A DNA stretch of 49,232 nucleotides from DATFLL01 sp035267785 (GCA_035267785.1 DATFLL010000128.1:1-49232); one strand, 5' to 3'. Positions 8,476 to 17,796 are shown, numbered from the stretch's first letter. Translations and numbers: made by a program. Notes: a model not told the origin generated them from the letters alone.

Positions 8476-8981
8476 TGCGAAACCGCGTCCACCCTTTAAC
8501 CGGCTTATCGACACTCGGCACTCTGCTGGCGCTCGCTCTGGCACTGCTCGGCGGCTGCGATGCGCGCGAGGACACCGACCGAGGTTCCGCCTCGCCTGCG
8601 AGCACCGCGTTGCCGCCGCGCGTCTCCGATCGGGCTGTGCTCGCCCGCGGCAAGCGCCTGTTCGAGCAGAACTGCGCCGTGTGCCACGGCGCCCGGGCCG
8701 AGGGCGCCCCCGACTGGCGCTACCGCGGCCCCGACGGCAAGTTTCCGCCGCCGCCCCTCAATGGCACGGGTCACAGCTGGCATCACCCTTATGCCTGGCT
8801 GCATCAGATGATCAAAAACGGCAGTCCGCCCGGCCAGGGCAACATGCCGGCCTGGGGCGGCAAGCTCAGCGACGAGGATATCGACGCCGTCATCGCCTGG
8901 TTCCAATCGCTGTGGCCGCAGCCGGCGTACGAAGGCTGGGTCGAGATCCAGCGGAGATCGCAAGGCCGTCCCGGCGGCTGA
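8475..8981 (+). CDS. Cytochrome c lipoprotein, single heme
   Basis: 168 aa. A lipoprotein signal peptide with lipobox LLGGC (Cys28) predicts anchoring to a membrane on the periplasmic side. The heme site is CAVCH (67-71) and the distal ligand is probably Met124 in GNMPAWGGKLSDEDIDAVIAWF, a usual class I cytochrome c ending. Its start overlaps the cbbR stop. The electron partner is unknown. Confidence 0.9.
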   Translation: MRNRVHPLTGLSTLGTLLALALALLGGCDAREDTDRGSASPASTALPPRVSDRAVLARGKRLFEQNCAVCHGARAEGAPDWRYRGPDGKFPPPPLNGTGHSWHHPYAWLHQMIKNGSPPGQGNMPAWGGKLSDEDIDAVIAWFQSLWPQPAYEGWVEIQRRSQGRPGG

Positions 8982-9378
8982 GCGCCAGCCGCACCCTTCC
9001 ACGTTCTGCACTCCAGCCGCTCTCGGTCATGCCTTGTTTGTGGCCACCGCCCGGTTGGGCCGCGAGACCGGTACGAAGCGAGTCCTTCGGATAGGCGACG
9101 GCCGCAGTACCAGTGCGGAAAGTGCCGGCGCCCATGATCGCAATTCCCGACAGTTATCCCGTTTGGCGCCGTTGCCGCTCCCGCGGCTGGACCAGCCCCC
9201 GATCGTTGCCGTCCGACAAAAGCTTACACTTCGTGCGGCTTAAGGGCCGTTCTTTGAAAGTGATCTGGATCAGTGCGTATGCGCCAACGGTTGTCTATCT
9301 TTTGCGTATGTGTTGTGCAGACTGCATAGGGATGACGCCAGGCTCGCCTCGCTGCCAGCGGCGCTGGAGAGGGCGACC
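8982..9378. other. 397-nt intergenic region
   Basis: No convincing gene. Frames of 60-90 codons on both strands here lack ribosome-binding sites and recognisable composition. The right part holds the FNR-like promoter described separately; nothing else stands out. Confidence 0.6.
9260..9301 (+). promoter_or_regulatory. FNR/DNR-type class II promoter
   Basis: GTGATCTGGATCAG at 9260-9273 matches 8 of 10 positions of the FNR/ANR/DNR box TTGAT-N4-ATCAA. A -10-like TATCTT sits at 9296-9301, 32 nt from box centre to hexamer centre, the geometry expected for an activator at -41.5. It precedes the operon beginning at 9379. The same spacing recurs at 19364 and 29011. Confidence 0.65.
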
Positions 9379-9777
9379 GTGACCGGCTTTCGCCGTCTCA
9401 TCACCCGTCGCGGCTGGGTGCACAGCGTGCTTGGCGTGTGGGTGTTGGCGTGGGCGCTGGTCTTCCTGGAGCCCTGCTGCGAGGCTATCGCCGCATCGGT
9501 GCCGCACTCGCACGCGCCTGCGGCGTCGGCGGCGCATCACCACCGCGAGGCTGCGGTCGACCCCGGCGCTCGTTTGGCGCTGCATCACGACCATTGCGAA
9601 CACGTCGATGCGCGCGACCTGAACCAGCCGGTCGACGTTACGGTGAGCGGGCTCAAGGTGCCGCAGCACGCGGTCATCGTCGCGCACGCGATTGCACCGA
9701 CTTTCCCGCCGCTCGCCACTCAGGCGCCCGCGGCGCCGCTCCTTGCCGCAGGTAGAGTGGAACAGGGGAAGCTCTAG
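9379..9777 (+). CDS. Small His-rich membrane or secreted protein
   Basis: 132 aa from the GTG at 9379, chosen for the GGAGAGG upstream. A hydrophobic N-terminal segment (about residues 12-30) ends in EPCCEA, followed by His-rich stretches HSHAPAASAAHHH (43-55) and HHDHCEH (69-75). This resembles DUF2946-like proteins that sit next to copper genes. Metal binding at the inner membrane or in the periplasm is likely; family assignment is uncertain. It is first in the operon that also encodes a cytochrome c, CopB and glycogen phosphorylase. Confidence 0.65.
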   Translation: MTGFRRLITRRGWVHSVLGVWVLAWALVFLEPCCEAIAASVPHSHAPAASAAHHHREAAVDPGARLALHHDHCEHVDARDLNQPVDVTVSGLKVPQHAVIVAHAIAPTFPPLATQAPAAPLLAAGRVEQGKL

Positions 9778-9897
9778 CGGCGGACCCTGCGTCTGCGCGA
9801 TTGACATCCGTTTGATTCGTTGAGGATTGGTGCGCCCGGCGCGCCTGTCTCGGCTGTTTCCGTGCGCCTTGCGGCGCCGGCCAAACGGAGGTTTCCA

Positions 9898-10281
9898 ATG
9901 AACACAGGTCGACCGCTCCTGCTGCCCGCGGGATATCCGGCCGTGATCCGTCGCCTGATCGCGACGGCAATCTGCCTGCCGCTCGCGCTGCCGGCGTTGT
10001 CCGCGGCAGACGATTCCGGGCTCCCGCCCGCGCAGCTATATCTGCAAAGCTGCGCGGCCTGCCACGGCGTTGACGGCGCCGGTGCCATGCCCGGTGTGCC
10101 GGATCTGAGCGCGGCTTCCGGGCCGTTGACCAAGCCGATCGACGCCCTGCTGGCCCTGGTGCAAAAGGGTATACCGGCACGCGACGGTATGGGCATGCCA
10201 CCCAAGGGCGGCAATCCCGACCTCACCGAGGCGCAGCTGCGCGCCATCCTCCAGTACATGAAACACGAGTTTGCGCGATGA
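9898..10281 (+). CDS. Periplasmic cytochrome c, single heme
   Basis: 127 aa from the ATG at 9898, preceded by GGAGG. Signal peptide to about residue 37 (ALPALSAADD), heme motif CAACH at 52-56, and Met100 in GMGMPPKGGNPDLTEAQLRAILQYM as the probable axial ligand. A small class I cytochrome c of the type that feeds oxidases or reductases. It is 46 nt ahead of the beta-propeller gene. Confidence 0.9.
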   Translation: MNTGRPLLLPAGYPAVIRRLIATAICLPLALPALSAADDSGLPPAQLYLQSCAACHGVDGAGAMPGVPDLSAASGPLTKPIDALLALVQKGIPARDGMGMPPKGGNPDLTEAQLRAILQYMKHEFAR

Positions 10282-10326
10282 CGCCGGGTAGCCCCGAAGT
10301 CATCGAATCCAATCAGGAGATTCGCC

Positions 10327-11315
10327 ATGAAAACGCTAATCACTTCCCTGACCGCGGTATTGACGGGCTGTCTGGTCGCCTTTACGGCGTTGGCGGCGCG
10401 GGCCGCGCCGACGGTCTACATCCCGCTCGGTGTGGCCAACCAGGTCATCGCCGTCGATGCGGCGACCGACAAGATCACGGCCAGCTATCCGGGCGTCGAG
10501 AATGCCCACGGTCTGGTGGCCACTCCCGACGGCGAGTACCTGGTCGCCGGCAGCCTCAAGCAGATGCCCGCCGGCGGCAAGGACGCGGGAATGAGCCACC
10601 TGTTCCTGGTCCACCCGGAGCACGGGCATGTAATGGCCACGATTGCCGTAAGGGCTGGAGCCATCACGAGGCCATTACCCACGACGGGCGCTATGTCATC
10701 TCGACCCATCCGATGCAGGGCGCCATCAGCGTGGTCGACCTGCGCAACAATCAGGTCGCGCACGTGATCAAGACCGGGCCCACGCCCAACTACACGCTGG
10801 TCACGCGCGACGACAAGCGGGCCTATGTCAGCAACGCGGGCAACGGCACCATCAGCGAGGTGGACCTGGTCCACTGGAAGGTGAGCCGCACCCTGGAGGG
10901 CGGCCCGGTGCCCGAGCACATGGCCTTCTCGCCCGACGAGAAGACCATCTACGTGGCCAACGTGCGCGGCGGCGATGTCTCGGCCGTGGACGTGGCCTCG
11001 GGCAAGGTGGTCCGTACCTTCCACGCGGGCGATACCCTGCACGGGCTTGATATGGGCGACGACGGCCACACGCTGTTCGTCACGAGCAAGAAGGACCAGA
11101 AGCTCGTCGCCATCGACACCCGCACCGGCAAGGGACGGACGCTGGCGCTCTCGCCGAGCCCGTATCACCTGAACACCATCCACGGTACCGGCAAGGTCTA
11201 CGTCTCGAGCAGCTCGGCCTCGCTGATCTGGGTGGTCGATCAACGCAGCCTCAAAGTCGTCGACACCATCAAGCTGCCCGGCGGCCACGCCCATCAGATG
11301 GCCGTGGTCGAATGA
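10327..11315 (+). pseudogene. YncE-like beta-propeller protein with a single-base frameshift
   Basis: The frame beginning at ATG 10327 encodes a signal peptide (MKTLITSLTAVLTGCLVAF..ARAA) and the first propeller blades, then goes wrong after GCC at 10645-10647. The downstream frame (from about 10650) continues with KGWSHHEAITHDGRYVISTHP and several YVTN-type blades (for example KRAYVSNAGNGTISEVDL, KTIYVANVRGGDVSAVDV) to TGA at 11313-11315. Adding one base near 10648 restores a 329-aa secreted beta-propeller. It is either a recent mutation or a sequencing error. Neighbouring genes suggest a role in periplasmic metal or cytochrome handling. Confidence 0.88.
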
Positions 11316-11347
11316 GCCGAGAGGTCACGATAGAGGGCGACTGACAC

Positions 11348-13417
11348 ATGGACATGCACAGCCATTCACACACCAATGCGCCTGCCCGGCACGAGGCCGG
11401 GCACGGCGCCCACGACCACGCGGCGATGATCGCCGACTTTCGCCGACGCTTCTGGGTGTCGCTCGTGCTCACCGTACCGGTGCTCGCCCTGTCGCCCATG
11501 ATCCAGGCCTTTCTCGGCCTGGAGCGCGCACTGGCGTTTCCCGGCGACAGCTACGTGCTGTTCGCCCTGTCGAGCGGGATCTTCTTCTACGGCGGCTGGC
11601 CCTTTCTCAAGGGCCTGAAGGACGAGCTGGCCTCGCGCCAGCCCGGCATGATGACGCTGATCGCCCTGGCGATCAGCGTCGCCTATTTCTATTCCTCGGC
11701 GGTGGTATTCGGCCTGACCGGACGCGTGTTCTATTGGGAGCTCGCCACGCTGATCGACGTGATGCTGCTCGGCCACTGGATCGAGATGAAGTCCATCATG
11801 GGCGCCTCGGGCGCGCTGGAGGCCCTGGTCAAGCTCTTGCCGACCACGGCGCACCGCGTGGTCGGCGACAACGAGACCGAGGACGTTCCGGTCACGGAGC
11901 TGAAGGTCGGTGACCGCGTGTTGGTAAAGCCGGGCGAGCAGGTTCCGACCGACGGTACCATTGTCAAAGGACGCACGAGCCTCAACGAATCCATGCTCAC
12001 CGGCGAGTCCAAGCCGGTCTCCAAGGGCGAGGGCGAGGAGGCCATCGGCGCCTCGATCAACGGCGAAGGCGCGATCACGCTGCAGATCGAAAAGACCGGC
12101 GATGAGACCTACCTCTCGCAGGTGATCGACATGGTGCGCAAGGCCCAGGCCTCGCGCTCGCGCACCCAGGACCTGGCCAACCGTGCCGCACAGTGGCTGA
12201 CCTACATCGCCCTGTCCGCCGGCGCGGTGACCATGGTGACCTGGCTTGTCCTCGGCCACGGCTTCGAGTTCGCCCTGGAGCGCACCGTCACCGTCATGGT
12301 GATCACCTGCCCGCATGCGCTGGGCCTGGCAGTGCCGCTGGTGGTGGCCGTCAGTACCTCGATGTCGGCGGCCCGGGGGCTGCTCATCCGCGACCGCGCC
12401 GCCTTCGAACGCGCGCGCAACCTGCAGGCCATCGTGTTCGACAAGACCGGCACACTGACGGAGGGGCGCTTCGGCGTGTCCGATATCGTCGCGCTCGGCG
12501 ATACGGCCGAGAACGACCTGCTGCGTCTGGCCGCCTCGCTGGAGAGTCAGTCCGAACATCCGATTGCCCGCGGCATCGTCGCCGAGGCGAAGGACCGGGG
12601 CACCACGCTCGCCGGTGTCGACGATTTCCAGAACCTGCCCGGGCGCGGTGCGCAGGCCCGCATCGAGAGCCAAACGGTCCGCGTGGTCAGCCCCGGCTAC
12701 CTCGCTGAACAAAACATCGATCTCAATGACGAGCGGCCCGCCGAGTTCGCCGCCCAGGGCAAGACCGTCGTGTATGTGCTCAACGAGGATCGCCCCCTCG
12801 GGGCGATCGCCCTGGCCGACGTGGTGCGGCCCGAATCCCGTGAGGCCGTCGGCCGCCTCAAGGCCATGGGCATCCAGTGCATGATGCTCACCGGCGACTC
12901 CGAGGCGGTGGCCAAATCGGTGGCCGCCGAGCTGGGCCTGGACGATTACTTCGCGCAGGTACTGCCCCACGAGAAGGCGGAGAAGATCCGCGAGGTCAAA
13001 CAGCGCGGCCTGGTGACCGCGATGGTCGGCGACGGCGTCAACGACGCCCCGGCGCTGGTCGAGGCCGACCTCGGCGTGGCGATCGGTGCGGGCACCAACG
13101 TGGCGATCGAATCGGCCGACGTCGTTCTGGTGCGAAGCGACCCGCGTGATGTCACGGCCGTCACGGTACTGTCGCGCGCGACCTACGGCAAGATGATCCA
13201 GAACCTGCTGTGGGCCACGGGCTACAACACGTTCGCGATCCCGCTGGCCGCCGGGGTCACCTACAGCCTGGGCTTCGTACTCTCGCCCGCATTCGGCGCG
13301 GCACTGATGTCGCTGAGCACGGTTATCGTCGCCATCAACGCCAAGCTGCTCGGCCGCAAGAAGCCCGCAGCCGGCCCGTCAACTGTCAAGGCACCATCAC
13401 AGGAGTCTGCAACATGA
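11348..13417 (+). CDS. copB: Copper-exporting P1B-type ATPase, CopB-like
   Basis: 689 aa. His-rich N-terminus (MDMHSHSH..HEAGHGAHDH) in place of a CxxC domain. The transmembrane metal site is CPH (321-323), the mark of the CopB/P1B-3 group, which handles copper ions and possibly silver. Phosphorylation site DKTGT at 365-369, TGES at 218-221 and GDGVNDAPA are intact, so it should be active in the inner membrane. Its last bases overlap the next start (ATGA). Substrate preference between Cu(I) and Cu(II) cannot be read from sequence. Confidence 0.93.
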   Translation: MDMHSHSHTNAPARHEAGHGAHDHAAMIADFRRRFWVSLVLTVPVLALSPMIQAFLGLERALAFPGDSYVLFALSSGIFFYGGWPFLKGLKDELASRQPGMMTLIALAISVAYFYSSAVVFGLTGRVFYWELATLIDVMLLGHWIEMKSIMGASGALEALVKLLPTTAHRVVGDNETEDVPVTELKVGDRVLVKPGEQVPTDGTIVKGRTSLNESMLTGESKPVSKGEGEEAIGASINGEGAITLQIEKTGDETYLSQVIDMVRKAQASRSRTQDLANRAAQWLTYIALSAGAVTMVTWLVLGHGFEFALERTVTVMVITCPHALGLAVPLVVAVSTSMSAARGLLIRDRAAFERARNLQAIVFDKTGTLTEGRFGVSDIVALGDTAENDLLRLAASLESQSEHPIARGIVAEAKDRGTTLAGVDDFQNLPGRGAQARIESQTVRVVSPGYLAEQNIDLNDERPAEFAAQGKTVVYVLNEDRPLGAIALADVVRPESREAVGRLKAMGIQCMMLTGDSEAVAKSVAAELGLDDYFAQVLPHEKAEKIREVKQRGLVTAMVGDGVNDAPALVEADLGVAIGAGTNVAIESADVVLVRSDPRDVTAVTVLSRATYGKMIQNLLWATGYNTFAIPLAAGVTYSLGFVLSPAFGAALMSLSTVIVAINAKLLGRKKPAAGPSTVKAPSQESAT

Positions 13418-13869
13418 AACCTTTACGCATTACCGCGGCGCTGACGTTGCTCGTCGCCGCGCTGGCAGTCGGCGCCGGTCAGGCGTGGGCGGCCAAACTG
13501 CCCATGCCGCCGACCTTCTCGGTTGACGCCGATCCGGTCACCGTCCTCAAGGACTACCCCTTGGGCGTGCTGACGCGCCAGGCGGTGTTCGCCCATCACG
13601 GCCAGCCGGATAAAAAGGTGATCCTGCCCAACGGCAATCGCGCATGGGTCTATCGGGTGCGCATGCGCGCGAACCGGCAGACCTACCACGAGCCAAACGG
13701 GAGCGAACAGACACTGACCGAGACCCGCGAGGGCAGCCGCCGCATGCGCTACACCGTCGAGTTCGACAGCCGCGGAATCGTGACCGACGTCCTCTACAAC
13801 GAGGTCGGTCCGCACAACGGACTGAGTGCCGTCCAGGTCCAGGCGGCGGCCGAGGGGAGCAAGGGTTGA
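13414..13869 (+). CDS. Secreted protein, BamE/SmpA-like fold suspected
   Basis: 151 aa from the ATG at 13414, coupled to copB by a 4-nt overlap with AGGAG upstream. Signal peptide to about residue 27 (..GQAWAA). The mature part, YPLGVLTRQAVFAHHGQPDKKVILPNGNRAWVYRVRM, resembles the compact G-x-P..G..W.Y pattern of SmpA/OmlA domains, but there is no lipobox. I cannot name the family; envelope function next to a copper pump is likely. Confidence 0.7.
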   Translation: MKPLRITAALTLLVAALAVGAGQAWAAKLPMPPTFSVDADPVTVLKDYPLGVLTRQAVFAHHGQPDKKVILPNGNRAWVYRVRMRANRQTYHEPNGSEQTLTETREGSRRMRYTVEFDSRGIVTDVLYNEVGPHNGLSAVQVQAAAEGSKG

Positions 13870-13935
13870 AAGACCCGAGGGTAAGAACCCACCGTGATCT
13901 ACAAATGGGTTCAACGATGTTAAAAGGAGCACGCA

Positions 13936-14208
13936 ATGTATGGTTATGAATGGATGCCGCACAGCGGCATGGGTTACGGCATGGGATTTGGTTTCGGCGG
14001 GATATTCATGCTCCTGTTCTGGGGGCTGATCATCTTCGGCATCGTCGCGTTGGTGCGTTGGCTGTTTGCATCGCCCGGCGCGCACCATGCCACCCCGCAG
14101 CATCCGGCGCCACGGCGCGACCCCGTGAGCCTTCTCGAGGAGCGCTATGCCCGCGGGGAAATCGACCGGGATGAATTTCTCGCGCGCAAGCAGGACCTGG
14201 AGGGCTAA
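13936..14208 (+). CDS. SHOCT-domain membrane protein (paralogue 1)
   Basis: 90 aa. N-terminal MYGYEWMPHSGMGYGMGFGFGG, one transmembrane helix (about 24-43), then a C-terminal SHOCT motif LLEERYARGEIDRDEFLARKQDLE (about 65-88). It begins 7 nt after AAAGGAG. A 7-bp stem GAACCCA/TGGGTTC (13885-13891 with 13906-13912) lies in its leader. It is clearly paralogous to the gene at 19514; both share the YGYEWMP..GMGYG start. Role unknown, but the Met/Gly/aromatic N-terminus beside copper genes is suggestive. Confidence 0.85.
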   Translation: MYGYEWMPHSGMGYGMGFGFGGIFMLLFWGLIIFGIVALVRWLFASPGAHHATPQHPAPRRDPVSLLEERYARGEIDRDEFLARKQDLEG

Positions 14209-14244
14209 GGCCCGCGCATCGCGTGCGAGGGAGGTTGGCGAACC

Positions 14245-14643
14245 GTGTGCCATCTCATATTACTGCTGCCCATTATCGCGCTGCCGGTCTTCTGGCTGTG
14301 GTCTTGGCCGATCGCGGTGAGCGTCTATGCGGCGGTGCTGCTCTTCTCCGGCTGGACGTACATGTATGCCATGTTCGCGATGCGCCGGCCGGTGGTGACC
14401 GGTGTCGAGTACACCCTGCACAGTCGAGGCGTCGTCGTCGACGACGCCCCGGAGGGGCTGCGCGTGCGCGTCAACAGCGAATACTGGCCCGCCGAATGCG
14501 ACCGTCCATTGCATACCGGGGACGCGATACGAGTCGTGGGGCGCGAGGGACTGACCCTTATCGTCGAGCCGTTGTCGGCGCCCGATGCGCCAAACGCCGC
14601 GGCCGGCCACAACGCCTCTCGGGGCGCGGTCCCGCACCTCTGA
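14245..14643 (+). CDS. NfeD-like membrane protein
   Basis: 132 aa from the GTG at 14245 (GGGAGG upstream). Two hydrophobic helices (about 3-20 and 23-45), then a small beta domain containing LRVRVNSEYWPAECDRPLHTGDAIRVVGREGLTLIVEPL. This matches the OB-fold C-terminal domain of NfeD proteins, which associate with membrane peptidases. No peptidase partner lies nearby. It is 11 nt ahead of the glycogen phosphorylase. Confidence 0.75.
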   Translation: MCHLILLLPIIALPVFWLWSWPIAVSVYAAVLLFSGWTYMYAMFAMRRPVVTGVEYTLHSRGVVVDDAPEGLRVRVNSEYWPAECDRPLHTGDAIRVVGREGLTLIVEPLSAPDAPNAAAGHNASRGAVPHL

Positions 14644-14654
14644 GGAAACGAAAC

Positions 14655-16355
14655 ATGGCGACCCTGGACGATTTCACACGCACGCCGCGCATCGGCTATT
14701 TCTCGATGGAGATCGCGCTGCGCAACGAGATACCGACCTACAGCGGCGGTCTCGGCGTGTTGGCGGGCGATACGGTGCGCACGGCCGCGGACCTCGACCT
14801 GCCGCTGGTCAGCGTCACGCTGGTCAGCCGTGAAGGGTATTTTCGCCAGTCGATCGACGAGCAGGGCCGTCAGGTCGAGCAGCCGGCGCCCTGGGAGCCC
14901 GCGCAGTGGGCCGAGCCGCTCGGCGCGAAGATTGCCGTGCGCGTGGAGGGGAGGCCCGTATGGATCGGCGCCTGGCTGTACGTACTGGAGGGCCATATGG
15001 GCGGCCGACAACCCGTTGTCCTCCTCGACACCGAACTCGACGAGAACCGCGACGACGATCGCCGCATTACGCATTACCTGTACGGCGGCGACGAGGCCTA
15101 TCGCCTGCGCCAGGAGATCGTGCTCGGGATCGGCGGCGTGCGCATGCTGCGCGCCCTGGGGTTCAGGCTCGAACACTATCACATGAACGAAGGGCACTCG
15201 GCACTGCTCGCGCTCGAGCTCCTCAACGAGCATGCCTATGCCGCCGAGGACCTTCGTCCGGGTGAGCTGCCTTTCGATATCCCGGCTGTGCGCGACCTGT
15301 GCAGTTTTACAACGCATACGCCGGTTGAGGCCGGGCACGACCGATTCCCCTACGACGTGGTCCAGCGTTCGCCGGGCGACTTCGACGACCTGCCCACACT
15401 GCGCCATTTGGCGGGGGAGGATCGTCTCAACATGACGCGCCTGGCCATCAACCTCAGCGAGTACGTCAACGGCGTCGCCAAGCGCCATGCCGAAGTGTCA
15501 CGGCGCATGTTTCCGGGCTACCAGGTGCATGCCGTGACCAACGGGGTGCACCCGGCCACTTGGACGGCACAGTCGTTCTTCCGACTCTATGATGCGCACC
15601 TGCCGGGTTGGTGCCATGAGCCCGAGCTGTTGGTGCGGGGGGAGTGCTGTCTGGGCGACGACGAGGTCTGGACCGCGCACGAGGAGGCCAAGCAGGCACT
15701 GATCGAACATATCGCGCAAACGACGGGGCGGGCTTTCGACCCTGTGGTTCCGATCATCGGGTTTGCCCGGCGCATGACCGAGTACAAGCGGCCCGATCTG
15801 TTGTTCCGGGACCTGGACAGGCTGCGGGAAATAGGCCGGCGCTGGCCCCTGCAGATCGTGCTCGCGGGCAAGGCGCATCCGCGCGACGCCGGAGGCAAGC
15901 GCCTTATCGAGGCGCTGCATGCGCATATCGGCCGATTGAGTCCGGAGATCGCGGTGGCCTACCTTCCGGATTATGACATGGCGACCGCGCAGGCATTGGT
16001 CTCCGGTTCCGATGTCTGGCTCAACACGCCGCTGCGCCCCATGGAGGCATCCGGGACCAGCGGAATGAAGGCCGCCTTTAACGCCGTGCCGCACTTGAGT
16101 GTGCTGGACGGATGGTGGGCCGAGGCCTGCATCGAGGGCGTGAACGGCTGGGCCATCGGCGACGACACCGACGGGCCAGAGGACCGCGACGGGGCGCGGT
16201 TGTACGAAAAATTGGAAGGGGTGGTGCTACCGCTCTACCACGGCGATCGCGGCGGCTGGGTTCGCGTCATGAAAGGCGCTATCGCCAAGAGCGCCGGGTT
16301 GTTCAACAGCCACCGGATGATGCGCCGCTATGCGGCGGAGGCCTACTTGCATTGA
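14655..16355 (+). CDS. glgP: Alpha-glucan (glycogen) phosphorylase, short form
   Basis: 566 aa from the ATG at 14655. It releases glucose 1-phosphate from glycogen or maltodextrin using PLP. Recognisable parts: FSMEIALRNEIPTYSGGLGVLAGD (about 15-38), HMNEGHSALL, and the PLP-lysine segment EASGTSGMKAAFNAV with Lys about 472. Length fits the short family (TIGR02094-like), not the 800-aa classical type. Placement in a copper/cytochrome operon behind an FNR-type promoter suggests use of stored glycogen when oxygen is low; this is inference. Confidence 0.93.
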   Translation: MATLDDFTRTPRIGYFSMEIALRNEIPTYSGGLGVLAGDTVRTAADLDLPLVSVTLVSREGYFRQSIDEQGRQVEQPAPWEPAQWAEPLGAKIAVRVEGRPVWIGAWLYVLEGHMGGRQPVVLLDTELDENRDDDRRITHYLYGGDEAYRLRQEIVLGIGGVRMLRALGFRLEHYHMNEGHSALLALELLNEHAYAAEDLRPGELPFDIPAVRDLCSFTTHTPVEAGHDRFPYDVVQRSPGDFDDLPTLRHLAGEDRLNMTRLAINLSEYVNGVAKRHAEVSRRMFPGYQVHAVTNGVHPATWTAQSFFRLYDAHLPGWCHEPELLVRGECCLGDDEVWTAHEEAKQALIEHIAQTTGRAFDPVVPIIGFARRMTEYKRPDLLFRDLDRLREIGRRWPLQIVLAGKAHPRDAGGKRLIEALHAHIGRLSPEIAVAYLPDYDMATAQALVSGSDVWLNTPLRPMEASGTSGMKAAFNAVPHLSVLDGWWAEACIEGVNGWAIGDDTDGPEDRDGARLYEKLEGVVLPLYHGDRGGWVRVMKGAIAKSAGLFNSHRMMRRYAAEAYLH

Positions 16356-16390
16356 CCGCGTCGATTGTCGGCGTCGAGGAGATGAGGACC

Positions 16391-16891
16391 ATGAGTGCGT
16401 TAAATGACAGGATACGCGGCCCGGTATGTCTGATGTGGGTCGACCCGCAGGAGCACCCGCTCGAGCACCGGGGGATCCACTACGCCTTCTGCTCGCAGCA
16501 GTGCCGCGAACGTTTTCTCGCCAACCCCGGCTTGTACGTCAGTGGGGCGGGCTACCATGCGGCTGCGAAGCAGCAGGGCCGCCGGGTGGAGCGGCGGCGG
16601 CGCTGGCAACTCAAGCGGGCGCCGAGCGATCCCAAGGCAGAAGCGCTGCACGCCGCATTAAACACCATGATGGGCGTCGACGGCGTCCACATCGCAGGCC
16701 CGCTTGTGGAAGTCGAGTACGACCTGCTGCAGGCGACCGCCGCCCAGATAGAACGCTGCATCGAGCGGGAGGGACTGCGCCTGCGCGCTTCGCCGTGGCA
16801 GCGGCTGTGCCGGGGCTGGGTGCATTATGTCGAGGATACCCAAGTCGCCAACATGGCCGATAGCACCGGCCATTCGGGACATCATCACTGA
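16391..16891 (+). CDS. YHS-domain metal-associated protein
   Basis: 166 aa from the ATG at 16391 (a second ATG at 16382 is in frame and possible). N-terminal YHS domain (about 8-52) with Cys13, Cys34 and Cys38 (GPVCLMW...YAFCSQQCRERF), which typically binds heavy metal. A second segment, about 85-135 (LNTMMGVDGVHIAGPLVEVEYDLLQATAAQIERCIEREGL), looks like a degenerate HMA fold without CxxC. The C-terminus ends GHSGHHH. Probably a metal sensor or chaperone and last gene of the operon that starts at 9379. Confidence 0.8.
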   Translation: MSALNDRIRGPVCLMWVDPQEHPLEHRGIHYAFCSQQCRERFLANPGLYVSGAGYHAAAKQQGRRVERRRRWQLKRAPSDPKAEALHAALNTMMGVDGVHIAGPLVEVEYDLLQATAAQIERCIEREGLRLRASPWQRLCRGWVHYVEDTQVANMADSTGHSGHHH

Positions 16892-16948
16892 GTGTCTTTC
16901 GCCATGCGAGCCAACATCACGCCTGACACGATCTCGAGCCAGAGCCCG

Positions 16949-17497
16949 TCAATGGTCGTGGTCGTCGTCCTCCATCGGATGCGCGGCCGCTTCGCGGCGC
17001 AGACGCTGATACTCGGCGGGCGTGACCTCGGGCAGGTGTTTGATGAACGCGACCATGGCCCAGATCTTATGATCGGAGTGGGTCGGGCCCCAGGCCGGCA
17101 TGCCCGTCATCCGGATGCCGTGCTTGATGACCCAGAACAGCTCCCCGGGCTCCATCTCCTTGGCGTGCTTGGCAAGATCCGGCGGCTGGGGGTTGAGGCC
17201 CGCATGCGCCTCGCCCGGCTCGACGCCCGGGGCGCCGTGGCACATCACGCACATCTCGTCGTAGTGGCGAAATCCAAGGTTGATGAGCTTGGGGTCCGAG
17301 AGCGAGGTGCCCTGGGGCGGCTTGACGTCTTCGGAGCGGCTTTCGACCGAGCGCTCGCGCGTCGTCTTCAACGCCCACTGGGCGAGGGCCGAATCAGGGG
17401 CCGTGGCGGCGACGTCGTACAGGCCGGAATATATGAAGGCCAAGCCGGCAACGACGACAACCGCAATGACAATGCCAATGCATTTGAGCGATTTCAT
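16949..17497 (-). CDS. Membrane-anchored cytochrome c, single heme
   Basis: 182 aa from the ATG at 17497 (GGAGGATGG upstream). One N-terminal transmembrane helix (about 6-25) anchors a periplasmic domain with heme motif CVMCH (83-87) and probable ligand Met133 in GMPAWGPTHSDHKIW. The tail is His/Asp-rich (MEDDDHDH). It is convergent with the YHS gene (57 nt apart) and divergent from the porin. Likely an electron carrier for a periplasmic reductase or oxidase. Confidence 0.9.
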   Translation of the reverse strand: MKSLKCIGIVIAVVVVAGLAFIYSGLYDVAATAPDSALAQWALKTTRERSVESRSEDVKPPQGTSLSDPKLINLGFRHYDEMCVMCHGAPGVEPGEAHAGLNPQPPDLAKHAKEMEPGELFWVIKHGIRMTGMPAWGPTHSDHKIWAMVAFIKHLPEVTPAEYQRLRREAAAHPMEDDDHDH

Positions 17498-17796
17498 TTT
17501 CCATCCTCCAGGCAGAAAGGCTTTGAATTTTTCGACGAATTTCGCGGGCACTTCTTCGCGCGCCTAACTCAAGGGACCGAGGATAGAGACGTTGGTTCAG
17601 TCCAATCCCGGATACCGACGCCGGACACTGTCGCCGAGAGGTTCCAACCCTATCAAAAAATGGCCGGGCATACAGCGGCCACTCACGCCGCGACCGCGGC
17701 GTGCAATGCATCCGCCATCGCCGAACCGTTGCGGAAGTCCGGTCGGCGTATTGCGGCTATTCACGTCAGACAATGACAACCGAGGGAGGTAGGGAG
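17498..17796. other. Divergent intergenic region, cytochrome c and porin
   Basis: 299 nt between divergent genes. No convincing ORF, FNR box or clean sigma-70 promoter was found. The right end has the strong ribosome-binding site GGGAGG (about 17784-17789) of the porin gene. Confidence 0.5.

Noticed and set aside
8982..9382. Short frames of 69-89 codons between the cytochrome and the His-rich gene
   Set aside because: No ribosome-binding site, no motifs, and they overlap the proposed promoter.
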